Shown here piece by piece: positions 52,048 to 59,606 of a stretch of 64,000 nucleotides of DNA; the first letter of the stretch is position 1, and every line of letters starts with the position of its first letter. The translations under genes and the position numbers were made by a program. Location of the stretch: NCBI RefSeq assembly GCF_000212815.1, contig NZ_GL890985.1:1420203-1484202 (forward strand), written 5' to 3'. A model generated the notes under the pieces. It was not told the origin of the DNA and ran no database searches. It was given only the letters and a program-made list of their open reading frames with translations. This DNA comes from Streptococcus sanguinis SK49 (GTDB lineage Bacteria > Bacillota > Bacilli > Lactobacillales > Streptococcaceae).

Positions 52048-52359
52048 CTATCCCTTAATCGGGCTATCCAAAGAAGGCATCTGCATCGTCTGAGTTAGAT
52101 GAGTTTCAGCAGCTTGCGCTGCCTTCCCTTCAAATCCACCCTTAATATCATTGACATAGTTAGTAGAAGCATAATTTTTCATATCCAAAGCCGCCGCCTG
52201 TAGCTGAGCTGCCAGATCTAATCCTTTTGCAAGGATAAGCAGCTCTTTGGCCACTATCAAAGCCTTGATAGCCTGCCTCTCCTGCTCCTTCATCTTTTCT
52301 TTAAACTGTCTCTCTAACTCCACTCTAGTTACGAGCGCATCATCATTTGGTATAAGCAT
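52048..52359 (-). CDS. Small helical T7SS partner protein (first)
   Basis: A 103-aa helical protein with an Ala/Lys-rich centre (KEQERQAIKALIVAKELLIL) and the segment NDIKGGFEGKAAQAAETHL, where G-G-F-E-G sits in the position of a helical-hairpin turn. It would fit the DUF3130-like Lap1/TlaA partner class that pairs with T7SS effectors for targeting. The ATG at 52359 follows GGAGG by 10 bases; a TTG two codons earlier is an alternative. The start overlaps the lipase gene by 17 bp. Family identity is an inference. Confidence 0.55.
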   Translation of the reverse strand: MLIPNDDALVTRVELERQFKEKMKEQERQAIKALIVAKELLILAKGLDLAAQLQAAALDMKNYASTNYVNDIKGGFEGKAAQAAETHLTQTMQMPSLDSPIKG

Positions 52360-54100
52360 TTTCAATAACCCTCCATGATCCTTTCACATCTGCTAAGAGA
52401 TTATTGAAATCCTCAGCTTGCTGAGTATCGACTGCTGCAAAATCTCCACTTGCTCTGACCAAAGTCGTTCCCAACTGTTCAATCTCTGTCAGGAATCCTT
52501 TTGCGGATGTGTTTGTATTTGTTTCAACCGAATCGTCCCAGTAGTGCTTTATATCGAAATCAATCAATAAACTCTCCACTTCTGAGTCGCTCAAATAAGT
52601 AGCAAGACCGAATGCCTCTGTTCTTGCGTCATTAATTATCTTTTGCACAGATTCCTTGGCATCCGACAATAAGGTTTTGACATGCTTAACTTTATCTTCT
52701 ATTTCAAAGATAGCCAACTGAGCTGCAGTCTGAAGGAGACGAGCACGAACTAAAATTCTCTCTTCACCTGTAAGATTGCCATTTCCAAGCTGTTTCTGAT
52801 AGCTTGGAATCATCTTCTTGTCCCACTTAATCGACTCTCTACGCGCTTCATCAATGATTGCTTGATAATCCCGCTTAAATTCATAGAAAGCAGATGTAGA
52901 AATACCTGCACGCGCAAAATTTGCTGTTCCAAAAGAAGAAACGTCAACAACAGCATTCATGAATTTTATCGCCTCATCATCAGTCAAACCTTGCATACGA
53001 AGCAAATCTAAAAATTTCGCTTCTAATCGCGCAAGCTTCTCTCCAGCTCTCAGAAGCTCTGGATGAAAATCTTCTGAAGCGACTAAAAATCCACCCTTGC
53101 CGTCTGCCTGAAAAACACCAAAATCATGAGCACTATCAGACATAAAGTCAAAGCGAGTATAATGAAGAGGCACAACTATATGAGCTGTTCCCAATTCCTT
53201 ACGAGTTGGCTTTTCTCCAGGTTTCTCTAAATTATAGATTGTATTTTCACGATTGAGCATACTAACAATATCAAAAGGATTGACATAGTATTCTAGTTTT
53301 GCGCTAATCGCTTTAATCCTATCATCATCAACTCCCATTTTTTTCAAACTATCGGTAGTATCCGGTCCATCGAAAAGAACGACCTTTCCAATTTTATCAA
53401 ATTCTTGTTGGCTCAGATTAGCTATTCCTTGAACTGTCACCATCGTCCCCAGCGAGTGGGCTGTAAGATCCATCGTAGCTTGGGGAGCTTTCTCGCTCAT
53501 TTCTGCAATGGTGGCTTTCATTCCCTCTGTTGCTAGTCTAGCCTGAGGTATATGCGAATCAAATAAAGCAAAATTAGCATCATTAATAAGCCAGTCATTC
53601 AGATTTAAAGGCTTAATTCCTTCTTTCTTAACTCTCTCAGTATTGAAACCATCACTACCTCGAATAGCCATATAAGTATGCTTTGTATCCTTACCTAAGG
53701 TCGGTGTATCTGTTAGAAAATATGCATTAAAGCCAACTCTCTCATTAGTTAAACGACCTTTCTGGTAAGGTCCTAAACCTGCTTTCTCTTTATAATCAGC
53801 AATTTTCTTATCATTATCATCCAAAAAGGGTAAATCCAATCCCTTTTCAACATGCAAATCTGGATCTGGCTGCAGGTAAACTTTCCCATCATTATCGAGT
53901 TTCTTACCTCCAGGGGTGATTTCTTTCCCATACACAACATCTTGGGAAAAATCAAAAGGAATGGAATATCCACTATCTAATTTTTTTTGCCTATCCCGTG
54001 TAAGTGAATTATATGGGAATTTTATAGGTCTTCCTGTATAAGCAGACTGTGCTAAATCTGCATAAAAATTATCAAATGTTTTTAAATTGCTATTACTCAA
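52343..54100 (-). CDS. TslA-like T7SS lipase effector (catalytic domain first, targeting domain last)
   Basis: A ~585-aa protein without signal peptide. The N-terminal ~350 residues carry a lipase-like alpha/beta hydrolase domain: the nucleophile elbow is LTAHSLGTMV (Ser at about 216), likely acid Asp in YVNPFDIVSML (about 277) and likely His in SDSAHDFG (about 325). MAIRGSD matches the oxyanion-loop segment of class 3 lipases. The C-terminal ~220 residues are helical and resemble LXG-type targeting helices. This reversed order, with small helical partners downstream and immunity-like genes upstream, is that of S. aureus TslA. Start is probably TTG at 54100 (AGAGGTGA SD); GTG at 54109 is the alternative. 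The immunity gene overlaps by 8 bp. Confidence 0.75.
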   Translation of the reverse strand: MSNSNLKTFDNFYADLAQSAYTGRPIKFPYNSLTRDRQKKLDSGYSIPFDFSQDVVYGKEITPGGKKLDNDGKVYLQPDPDLHVEKGLDLPFLDDNDKKIADYKEKAGLGPYQKGRLTNERVGFNAYFLTDTPTLGKDTKHTYMAIRGSDGFNTERVKKEGIKPLNLNDWLINDANFALFDSHIPQARLATEGMKATIAEMSEKAPQATMDLTAHSLGTMVTVQGIANLSQQEFDKIGKVVLFDGPDTTDSLKKMGVDDDRIKAISAKLEYYVNPFDIVSMLNRENTIYNLEKPGEKPTRKELGTAHIVVPLHYTRFDFMSDSAHDFGVFQADGKGGFLVASEDFHPELLRAGEKLARLEAKFLDLLRMQGLTDDEAIKFMNAVVDVSSFGTANFARAGISTSAFYEFKRDYQAIIDEARRESIKWDKKMIPSYQKQLGNGNLTGEERILVRARLLQTAAQLAIFEIEDKVKHVKTLLSDAKESVQKIINDARTEAFGLATYLSDSEVESLLIDFDIKHYWDDSVETNTNTSAKGFLTEIEQLGTTLVRASGDFAAVDTQQAEDFNNLLADVKGSWRVIENAYTK

Positions 54101-54527
54101 AAAGCTCACCTCTTAGACTTAATCCATTACTTAGTCCCATATAGTGTAAATCGGCTTTCCCATCCTTTATGGGAATTGTAACATTCCAACCAGATTCTTC
54201 AATATTATTAAATGTTCCATAAACATCAATAATATCACCTCCGCCTTGCGGTGTTCCATTTCCTATCTGATCCCATTGTGTTTGTTCCCAATCAATTTGA
54301 ACTGATTCTATCTTTGAATTTTGAGATTTAACAAACTCCTTAATCTCTTCTTCATGCTTTTTAAGATAAGCTAGCTGTTGTTCACGCGGATCTTGCTCTT
54401 CCTTTTTCCCCTGCTTGGTTCCATGTGTAAACAAATTTTTATTTTGAAGTGTCATAATTGTCCCTCCTATGACCAGAGAAGCTATTACTGCTGCCACAGA
54501 TAGAATCGCTATTTGTTTTTGTTTCAT
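54093..54527 (-). CDS. Immunity-like membrane-anchored protein, paralogue 1 (toxin-proximal)
   Basis: A 144-aa protein with an uncleaved N-terminal membrane segment (residues about 6-27) and an extracellular domain. It contains the family core QLAYLKKHEEEIKEFVKSQN, then SVQIDWEQTQW, IGNGTPQGGG and a final GELFE. No lipobox Cys is present. It directly precedes and overlaps the lipase gene, so it is translationally coupled with it and is the best candidate for its cognate immunity protein. An extended -10 promoter (TGATATAAT, at 54565-54572) lies about 40 bp upstream and SD AAGGAGG precedes the ATG. Confidence 0.65.
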   Translation of the reverse strand: MKQKQIAILSVAAVIASLVIGGTIMTLQNKNLFTHGTKQGKKEEQDPREQQLAYLKKHEEEIKEFVKSQNSKIESVQIDWEQTQWDQIGNGTPQGGGDIIDVYGTFNNIEESGWNVTIPIKDGKADLHYMGLSNGLSLRGELFE

Positions 54528-54616
54528 CTTCTAGCCTCCTTGTGCATAATAATAAGTTACTATTATTATATCATGAATGCATTAAAAAAATACTTTTGAA
54601 AAGTATTCTCGTTAAA

Positions 54617-54685
54617 TTAGAAATTGGCTGACTGTGCTAAATCAGCATAAAAATTATCAAAGTTTTTTAAATTGCTATTACTCAA
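54617..54685 (-). pseudogene. Lipase 5' relic A (22-codon stub)
   Basis: A short open frame starting TTG and reading MSNSNLKNFDNFYADLAQ, then S-A-N-F and a stop. It matches the start of the lipase gene (MSNSNLKTFDNFYADLAQSA) before diverging. It overlaps the end of paralogue 2 exactly as the real lipase overlaps paralogue 1. Confidence 0.8.
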
Positions 54686-55115
54686 AAAGTTCACCCCCAA
54701 TACGTAAAGGACTACCAATTCCAATAGAATTAATTAGAATTTTTTCATCTTCAATTCTAATAATAACACTCCAGCTTGATTTTGCCATATTATTAAAGCC
54801 TCCATAAACCTGAACAATATCACCTCCACCTTGAGGCGTTCCATTTCCTATCTGATCCCATTGTGTTTGATCCCAATCAATTTGAACAGTTTCTATCTTA
54901 GGATTCAAAGACTTAATATACTCCTCAATATCTTTCTTATGTTTTTTGAGATAAGCTAGCTGTTGTTCACGCGAATCTTGCTCTTTCTTTTTCTCCCGCT
55001 TAACTCCGTCTGTAAACAAATTTTGATTTTGAACTGTCATGATTGTCCCTCCAATAACTAGAGTAACGGCTATCGCTACAATTGATAGAGTAGCTATTTT
55101 GCCTTTTTTCACCAT
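54678..55115 (-). CDS. Immunity-like membrane-anchored protein, paralogue 2
   Basis: A 145-aa paralogue with membrane segment TLSIVAIAVTLVIGGTIMTV, a Lys/Glu-rich linker (KREKKKEQDSREQQLAYLKK) and the conserved IGNGTPQGGG and PLRIGGELFE ends. It differs from paralogue 1 mainly in the last 50 residues, which may be the surface that contacts the effector. It is followed by lipase relic A. A -10-like TGATATAACA is upstream, and SD AGGAGGA precedes the ATG. Confidence 0.6.
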   Translation of the reverse strand: MVKKGKIATLSIVAIAVTLVIGGTIMTVQNQNLFTDGVKREKKKEQDSREQQLAYLKKHKKDIEEYIKSLNPKIETVQIDWDQTQWDQIGNGTPQGGGDIVQVYGGFNNMAKSSWSVIIRIEDEKILINSIGIGSPLRIGGELFE

Positions 55116-55194
55116 CTGTCCTCCTTGTGAATAGAAGTTACTATTGTTATATCATGAAAGCATAAAAATACTTTTGAAAAGCATTCTAGTTAAA

Positions 55195-55263
55195 TTAGAA
55201 ATTGGCTGACTGCGCTAAATCAGCATAAAAATTATCAAATGTTTTTAAATTATTATTACTCAT
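55195..55263 (-). pseudogene. Lipase 5' relic B (22-codon stub with ATG)
   Basis: This relic starts with ATG and reads MSNNNLKTFDNFYADLAQ, S-A-N-F, stop. It has the same breakpoint as relics A and D and overlaps the end of paralogue 3. Confidence 0.8.
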
Positions 55264-55711
55264 ATTTGTCCCATCCTCCATTTTTTAATACACTAGGTGG
55301 ATTTAGCATACCAATTAAATCTATCGAAGGGATAGCATTCTCATTTTCTAGCGGAAAATCTACTGTAAAATCAGAATCTTTTATATGATTGAAAGTTCCT
55401 TTCAACGATAGATTAAAACCCGCTCCTTGAGGAGTCCCATTCCCTATTTCTTCAACAATTAAACTATCCCAAATAAGCTGAACTGATTCAATCTTTGAAT
55501 TTTGAGATTTTACAAACTCTATAATTTCCTCCTCATGCTCTTTCAAATAATCCAATTGCTTTTCACGCGGATCTTGCTCTTTCTTTATCTCCTCCTCGGT
55601 TCCATGTGTAAACAAATTTTTATTTTGAACTATTATAACTATTCCTCCAATAACTAGAGTAACAGTTAGCGCTAGAATTAACAGAGTCGCTATTTTACTT
55701 TTTTTCTTCAT
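55256..55711 (-). CDS. Immunity-like membrane-anchored protein, paralogue 3 (most divergent)
   Basis: A 151-aa paralogue with membrane segment ATLLILALTVTLVIGGIVII and the core QLDYLKEHEEEIIEFVKSQN. Its C-terminal half diverges: GNGTPQGAG replaces GNGTPQGGG, followed by FNLSLKGTFNHIKDSDFTVD and a different last 35 residues ending GGWDKYE. This suggests it recognises a different effector. Extended -10 TGATACAAT lies upstream. Confidence 0.6.
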   Translation of the reverse strand: MKKKSKIATLLILALTVTLVIGGIVIIVQNKNLFTHGTEEEIKKEQDPREKQLDYLKEHEEEIIEFVKSQNSKIESVQLIWDSLIVEEIGNGTPQGAGFNLSLKGTFNHIKDSDFTVDFPLENENAIPSIDLIGMLNPPSVLKNGGWDKYE

Positions 55712-55789
55712 TTATCCTCCAAAGTAAAGAGAAGTTACTATTATTGTATCATGAATGCATTAAAAAATACTTTTGAAAAGTATTCTGTG

Positions 55790-55860
55790 AAGTATGAAAT
55801 TTACAAACTGCGCTAAATCTGCATAGAGATTATCAAAGTTTTTAAAATACTGTTACTCAT
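55790..55860 (-). pseudogene. Lipase 5' relic C (frameshifted)
   Basis: It begins ATG and reads M-S-N-S-I-L-K-T, but lacks one T of the run found in the other copies and so shifts frame and soon stops. DNA similarity continues through GCAGATTTAGCGCAG. It overlaps the end of paralogue 4. Its downstream sequence matches relic E, not relics A, B and D. Confidence 0.65.
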
Positions 55861-56287
55861 AAATTCTACCACCTACTCGCAATGGGCTTCCTTGCGTCAT
55901 AGTATCAAAAACAATTTTTTCATTTTTAATTCTAAACATAACCTGCCATGTCGATCCTTCTATGTTATTGAATCCTCCTCCAACTATTACTACCTCGCCA
56001 CCTCCTTGCGGTGTTCCATTTCCAACTTCTTCCCACATGGTTTCATTCCAATCAATTTGGACCGTTTCTATCTTTGAATTTTGAGATTTTACAAACTCCT
56101 TAATCTCTTCTTCATGCTTTTTAAGATAAGCCAGCTGCTTTTCATGCGGTTCTTGCTCTTCCTTTTTCTCCTGCTTGGTTCTATCTGTAAACAAATCTTT
56201 ATTTTGAACTATTATAATTGCACCTTCTATGACTAGAGAAGCCATTACTGCTACCACAGATAGAATCGCTATTTGTTTTTGTTTCAT
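55853..56287 (-). CDS. Immunity-like membrane-anchored protein, paralogue 4
   Basis: A 144-aa paralogue whose first 38 residues are nearly identical to those of paralogue 1 (MKQKQIAILSVVAVMASLVI). It shares QLAYLKKHEEEIKEFVKSQN and GNGTPQGGG, then has a distinct segment EVVIVGGGFNNIEGSTWQVM and ends PLRVGGRIYE. The very similar upstream region and SD (CAAGGAGGCTAGAAG) show recent duplication with paralogue 1. Confidence 0.6.
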   Translation of the reverse strand: MKQKQIAILSVVAVMASLVIEGAIIIVQNKDLFTDRTKQEKKEEQEPHEKQLAYLKKHEEEIKEFVKSQNSKIETVQIDWNETMWEEVGNGTPQGGGEVVIVGGGFNNIEGSTWQVMFRIKNEKIVFDTMTQGSPLRVGGRIYE

Positions 56288-56376
56288 CTTCTAGCCTCCT
56301 TGTGCATAATAATAAGTTACTATTATTATATCATGAATACAGTAAAAAAATACTTTTGAAAAGTATTTTAGTTAAA

Positions 56377-56445
56377 TTAGAAATTGGCTGACTGCGCTAA
56401 ATCTGCATAAAAATTATCAAAAGTTTTTAAATTACTGTTACTCAA
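56377..56445 (-). pseudogene. Lipase 5' relic D (22-codon stub)
   Basis: It begins TTG after AGGAGGTGA and reads MSNSNLKTFDNFYADLAQ, S-A-N-F, stop. The retained SD makes it potentially translatable. It overlaps the end of paralogue 5. Confidence 0.8.
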
Positions 56446-56863
56446 AAAGCTCACCTCCTAATCTTATACCATTGCTGATACCCATGCTTTCTAAATCAAC
56501 TTTTCCATCTTTGATCTCTATTAGAACATTCCAGTCTGAATCTTTTAAATTATTAAATTCACCAAATATACTCACAACTTCCCCTCCGCCTTGTGGAGTT
56601 CCATTTCCAACATCTTCCCAGCGCGTTTGATTCCAATCAATCTGAACTGATTCTATCTTTGAATTTTGAGATTTCACAAACTCCTTAATCTCTTCTTCAT
56701 GCTTTTTAAGATAAGCAAGCTGTTTTTCATGCGGATCTTGCTCTTTCTTTTTCTCCTGCTTAGTTCCGTCTGTGAACAAACTTTTGTTTTGAACTGTCAT
56801 AATCGTCCCTCCTATGACCAGAGTGGTTGCTATCGCAAGAATAGCTAATCTATTTTTTTTCAT
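56438..56863 (-). CDS. Immunity-like membrane-anchored protein, paralogue 5
   Basis: A 141-aa paralogue with a shorter N-terminus (MKKNRLAILAIATTLVIGGT) and the shared QLAYLKKHEEEIKEFVKSQN. VGNGTPQGGG is followed by EVVSIFGEFNNLKDSDWNVL and a last part, GISNGIRLGGELFE, close to paralogue 1. Extended -10 TGATAAAAT is upstream. It is followed by relic D. Confidence 0.6.
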   Translation of the reverse strand: MKKNRLAILAIATTLVIGGTIMTVQNKSLFTDGTKQEKKKEQDPHEKQLAYLKKHEEEIKEFVKSQNSKIESVQIDWNQTRWEDVGNGTPQGGGEVVSIFGEFNNLKDSDWNVLIEIKDGKVDLESMGISNGIRLGGELFE

Positions 56864-56936
56864 TATTTATCCTCCAAAGTAAAGTGAAGTTACTATTATT
56901 TTATCATGAATGCATTAAAAAATACTTTTGAAAAGT

Positions 56937-57002
56937 ATTCCGTAAAATATGAAATTTATAAACTGCACTAAATTTGCGTAGATATGAAAGTTTTTTAAAT
57001 TA
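56937..57002 (-). pseudogene. Lipase 5' relic E (degenerate)
   Basis: DNA resembling AATTTAAAAAACTTT and TTTAGTGCAG from the lipase start follows the stop codon of paralogue 6, but the start codon and several internal bases are gone and no frame remains. This is the most decayed copy. Confidence 0.5.
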
Positions 57003-57431
57003 CTCTTCGTCAAATCCTCTTCCTCCTACACGAAGCGGACTCCCACTTCCAATTCCTTCAATAAAATCTTCTTCATTGTTCTTTCCTTCTTTTATGTAGA
57101 CCAAAACACTCCAACTTGAATCTTTGATATGATTAAAACCACCAAAAACTCGAATAACATTACCTCCACCCTGCGGTGTTCCATTTCCTATTTCTTCCCA
57201 ACGTGTTTCTTCCCAAGCAATTTGAACAGACTCCACTTTAGGATTTAAAGATTTCACAAAATCTTCTATTTCTTTTTTATGCTCCTTCAAATAGGCTAGC
57301 TGTTTCTCTCTTGGACTTCTTAAATCGAAAATTCCGTCAGTGAATAAATTTTTGTTTTGAACTATTATAGTTGCACCTATAAATACAAGTATCAGCAATG
57401 CTACAAATAACGTACTTTTGATAGCCTTCAT
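57000..57431 (-). CDS. Immunity-like membrane-anchored protein, paralogue 6 (distal, divergent)
   Basis: A 143-aa paralogue starting MKAIKSTLFVALLILVFIGA; ATG at 57431 follows AAAGGAGG. It lacks the Lys/Glu-rich linker of the others (DLRSPREKQLAYLKEHKKEI) but keeps GNGTPQGGG and SGSPLRVGGRGF. It is farthest from the lipase and has the most decayed relic behind it, so it may be the oldest member. Extended -10 TGCTATAAT lies about 35 bp upstream. Confidence 0.6.
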   Translation of the reverse strand: MKAIKSTLFVALLILVFIGATIIVQNKNLFTDGIFDLRSPREKQLAYLKEHKKEIEDFVKSLNPKVESVQIAWEETRWEEIGNGTPQGGGNVIRVFGGFNHIKDSSWSVLVYIKEGKNNEEDFIEGIGSGSPLRVGGRGFDEE

Positions 57432-57559
57432 CTCACATCCTCCTTTCAACTACTGACATTATTATAGCATGGATGGGTTTATGACCTCACTCTCATACTT
57501 ATTATTAAACCCCAAAGTAAAAGAATTATCATAAAATATTCCCTATAAACACACTATCA

Positions 57560-58642
57560 TTACTTACTATATAACTTTCCTTTTTCTAGTATTCTCAAAT
57601 ATTTAGTCTTTCTAAATTGTCCAGACAGGAGCAAGAGTAAGAAACAATACCATATCACAATCGTCAAAAATAAAAGTAGGAAACTGCCAAATAGAAGATA
57701 AAGCCACGAAAAAACAGCTGAAATCAAGGCAAAGAGGAAAATGAGAGCATAGGTTTTAAGACCGTTGGATTTTTGGGTGGCAAAATAGTCTCTGGGCATC
57801 TCATAAGGCACTACTTCAACTACTGATTTCTCCCTTCTATTTTTAAACTGGTAAAGAGCTAGTAAAAGCATGAAAATGAAGGAAAAAAGTAAAGGGAACA
57901 AACCTCGTACAGTCAAATTCTCCGTTAATACATACAGGCCATAAGAAAAACCAGCACTCGGTAGAAAAATCATTGGAAAAGACACACTCTTCCCTACAAA
58001 AAGCTCATTTCGCTTGATATCATAAAATACAGTCCTTTTGACATTTCCTTGATCTGCTCCAAATTCGATAAAATCAGACAACTTCCTTGTAACTGCCAAT
58101 GCTGACTTTGGTTCTTCATGCACCTCATCTTCAATGATCTCTAACTGACCAAAAGCATTCAGTTTCCACGAATCTTCCTTAGGCAGAGAGTGTATTCTCC
58201 CTTCAAGATGTTCTTGAATAAACTGCTGGAATTGACGATTCTTCCACTTACTTCCAATCAACTTCAGTGTTACTTTTTGGCCGCTGCCATTTGGGGTCAA
58301 TGCTTTTCCTACAATAAATAAGGGCCATTCATAACTGCCGCGATAAAGGTGTCTCTTCTTACCGAAATAAAATGTAACCGAAGAAAGAGGAAAGCGATAG
58401 CATTTAAAATTTCGGAAAACAAGCAAGTCTTGGCCATCAAACTCTATTCTCCCCATAAAAGCAAAAGCCATCCATCCTACTGTAATTAATAAAACAACTG
58501 ACCCTGAGAAATATAAAAAATTTGCCAACAAATTACCATCTAAAAAGAGGTTGAAAAGACTTACGATAATCATTAAGCTGAAAATACTAATCAGACCAAT
58601 TCCTTTTAGTGTATATACCACAATCGATGTTTTCTTTCTCAA
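57560..58642 (-). CDS. Polytopic membrane protein of the T7SS island, unknown function
   Basis: A 360-aa protein that I do not recognise. It has two N-terminal membrane segments (about 13-60), a soluble domain of some 140 residues (including LLVFRNFKCYRFPLSSVTFY and a PH-like pattern), and four more membrane segments between about 225 and 345. It lies between the immunity array and the TipC-like gene in the same direction. By position it could be an immunity protein or a partner of an effector now lost, but nothing in the sequence proves this. Confidence 0.55.
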   Translation of the reverse strand: MRKKTSIVVYTLKGIGLISIFSLMIIVSLFNLFLDGNLLANFLYFSGSVVLLITVGWMAFAFMGRIEFDGQDLLVFRNFKCYRFPLSSVTFYFGKKRHLYRGSYEWPLFIVGKALTPNGSGQKVTLKLIGSKWKNRQFQQFIQEHLEGRIHSLPKEDSWKLNAFGQLEIIEDEVHEEPKSALAVTRKLSDFIEFGADQGNVKRTVFYDIKRNELFVGKSVSFPMIFLPSAGFSYGLYVLTENLTVRGLFPLLFSFIFMLLLALYQFKNRREKSVVEVVPYEMPRDYFATQKSNGLKTYALIFLFALISAVFSWLYLLFGSFLLLFLTIVIWYCFLLLLLSGQFRKTKYLRILEKGKLYSK

Positions 58643-58801
58643 TTCTGCTCCCTCTCTAAAACTTCTACAAATACTATTTTGCTCATTAGAATCCTACAAG
58701 GGTTACATCGCCTCTGATAATTCAACTTTGAATCGAAAAGGCATATAACTTTTTTAAAGTGAAAATACTTATTAAATTCTGTCTGGTTTAGAATAGCCTA
58801 T

Positions 58802-59503
58802 TCACTCTTTCCCTATTGTTTCAGAGTACTTCACTTTTAAATTCCCCATATTTTCTTTTGAATAGCGCTGACTTCCCTCTTTAAACCAAATATCTAGAAA
58901 ATAGGTGTAGAGAATTTGATCAGATTTTTCTGCCAACCAAGCCTGATCAATATCATAATCCTTCAGATAGTCCAAAATCTCCTCTTTTGACACTAGACTC
59001 TTACGTGGAGGCTCCTCCCCTCCAATAGAGCGATAAATTTCATCTGCTGTCCTGACATAGCCCCTATTTTTAGATTCATTAATAAAAGCTTGAACAGTAA
59101 AATCCGAAACTTTGGAGAAAGCAATGGAGACATTTTCTTTAACGAAACCGTTCTCATATACATAGTCAATGTTGAGATAAGTATCTCCTGATAACTTTTT
59201 ACTATATAGAACAGCAAGCAAACCATCGGAATTGATATATAGCTGCAAATCTTCATCATCTGCTAACCTAGGTTTTTCCCGATGATAATATATCCGGGCC
59301 GGCTCACCTACATATGCCGTATTACTTTCTATAATCTTACTCATGACTGGCAAACCAAGAATATTTTTGTAATGAACGCTCGCATAATAGATTTCATCAA
59401 TTGGATTTTTTAGTGAGTCATAGTCCCGATATCTTAGAAAACCAAAGACACAGATACCTACTACAAGGAGGGTGAAGAGACTTAGGATAATTTTTTTTAT
59501 ATT
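58802..59503 (-). pseudogene. TipC-like T7SS immunity protein, start codon apparently lost
   Basis: The ORF from a TTG at 59353 encodes 183 residues ending YFLDIWFKEGSQRYSKENMG, typical of the TipC family, which protects against the lipid II phosphatase TelC. The same frame stays open upstream to 59503 and there encodes an N-terminal membrane segment (KKIILSLFTLLVVGICVFGF), as expected for TipC. A good SD, AAGGAG, precedes it at about 59511-59516, but the codon that should start the protein reads ACT-AAT-ATA; no ATG, GTG or TTG exists before residue ~50. Either a non-standard ATA/ATT start is used or the gene is silenced. Confidence 0.6.
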
Positions 59504-59606
59504 AGTTTGCTCCTTCTGTGATCAAATCATTGCATTGTATCTCCTAATACCATTAGGGCCGGAAGAAGCAGAAAAATAAGTATCTATCTTTCATCCTATC
59601 CTCCTC

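Noticed and set aside
52343..54100. Classical LXG toxin (targeting domain at the N-terminus)
   Set aside because: The N-terminal residues do not form an LXG domain; the catalytic motif precedes the helical region, so the reversed TslA-like order is the better reading.
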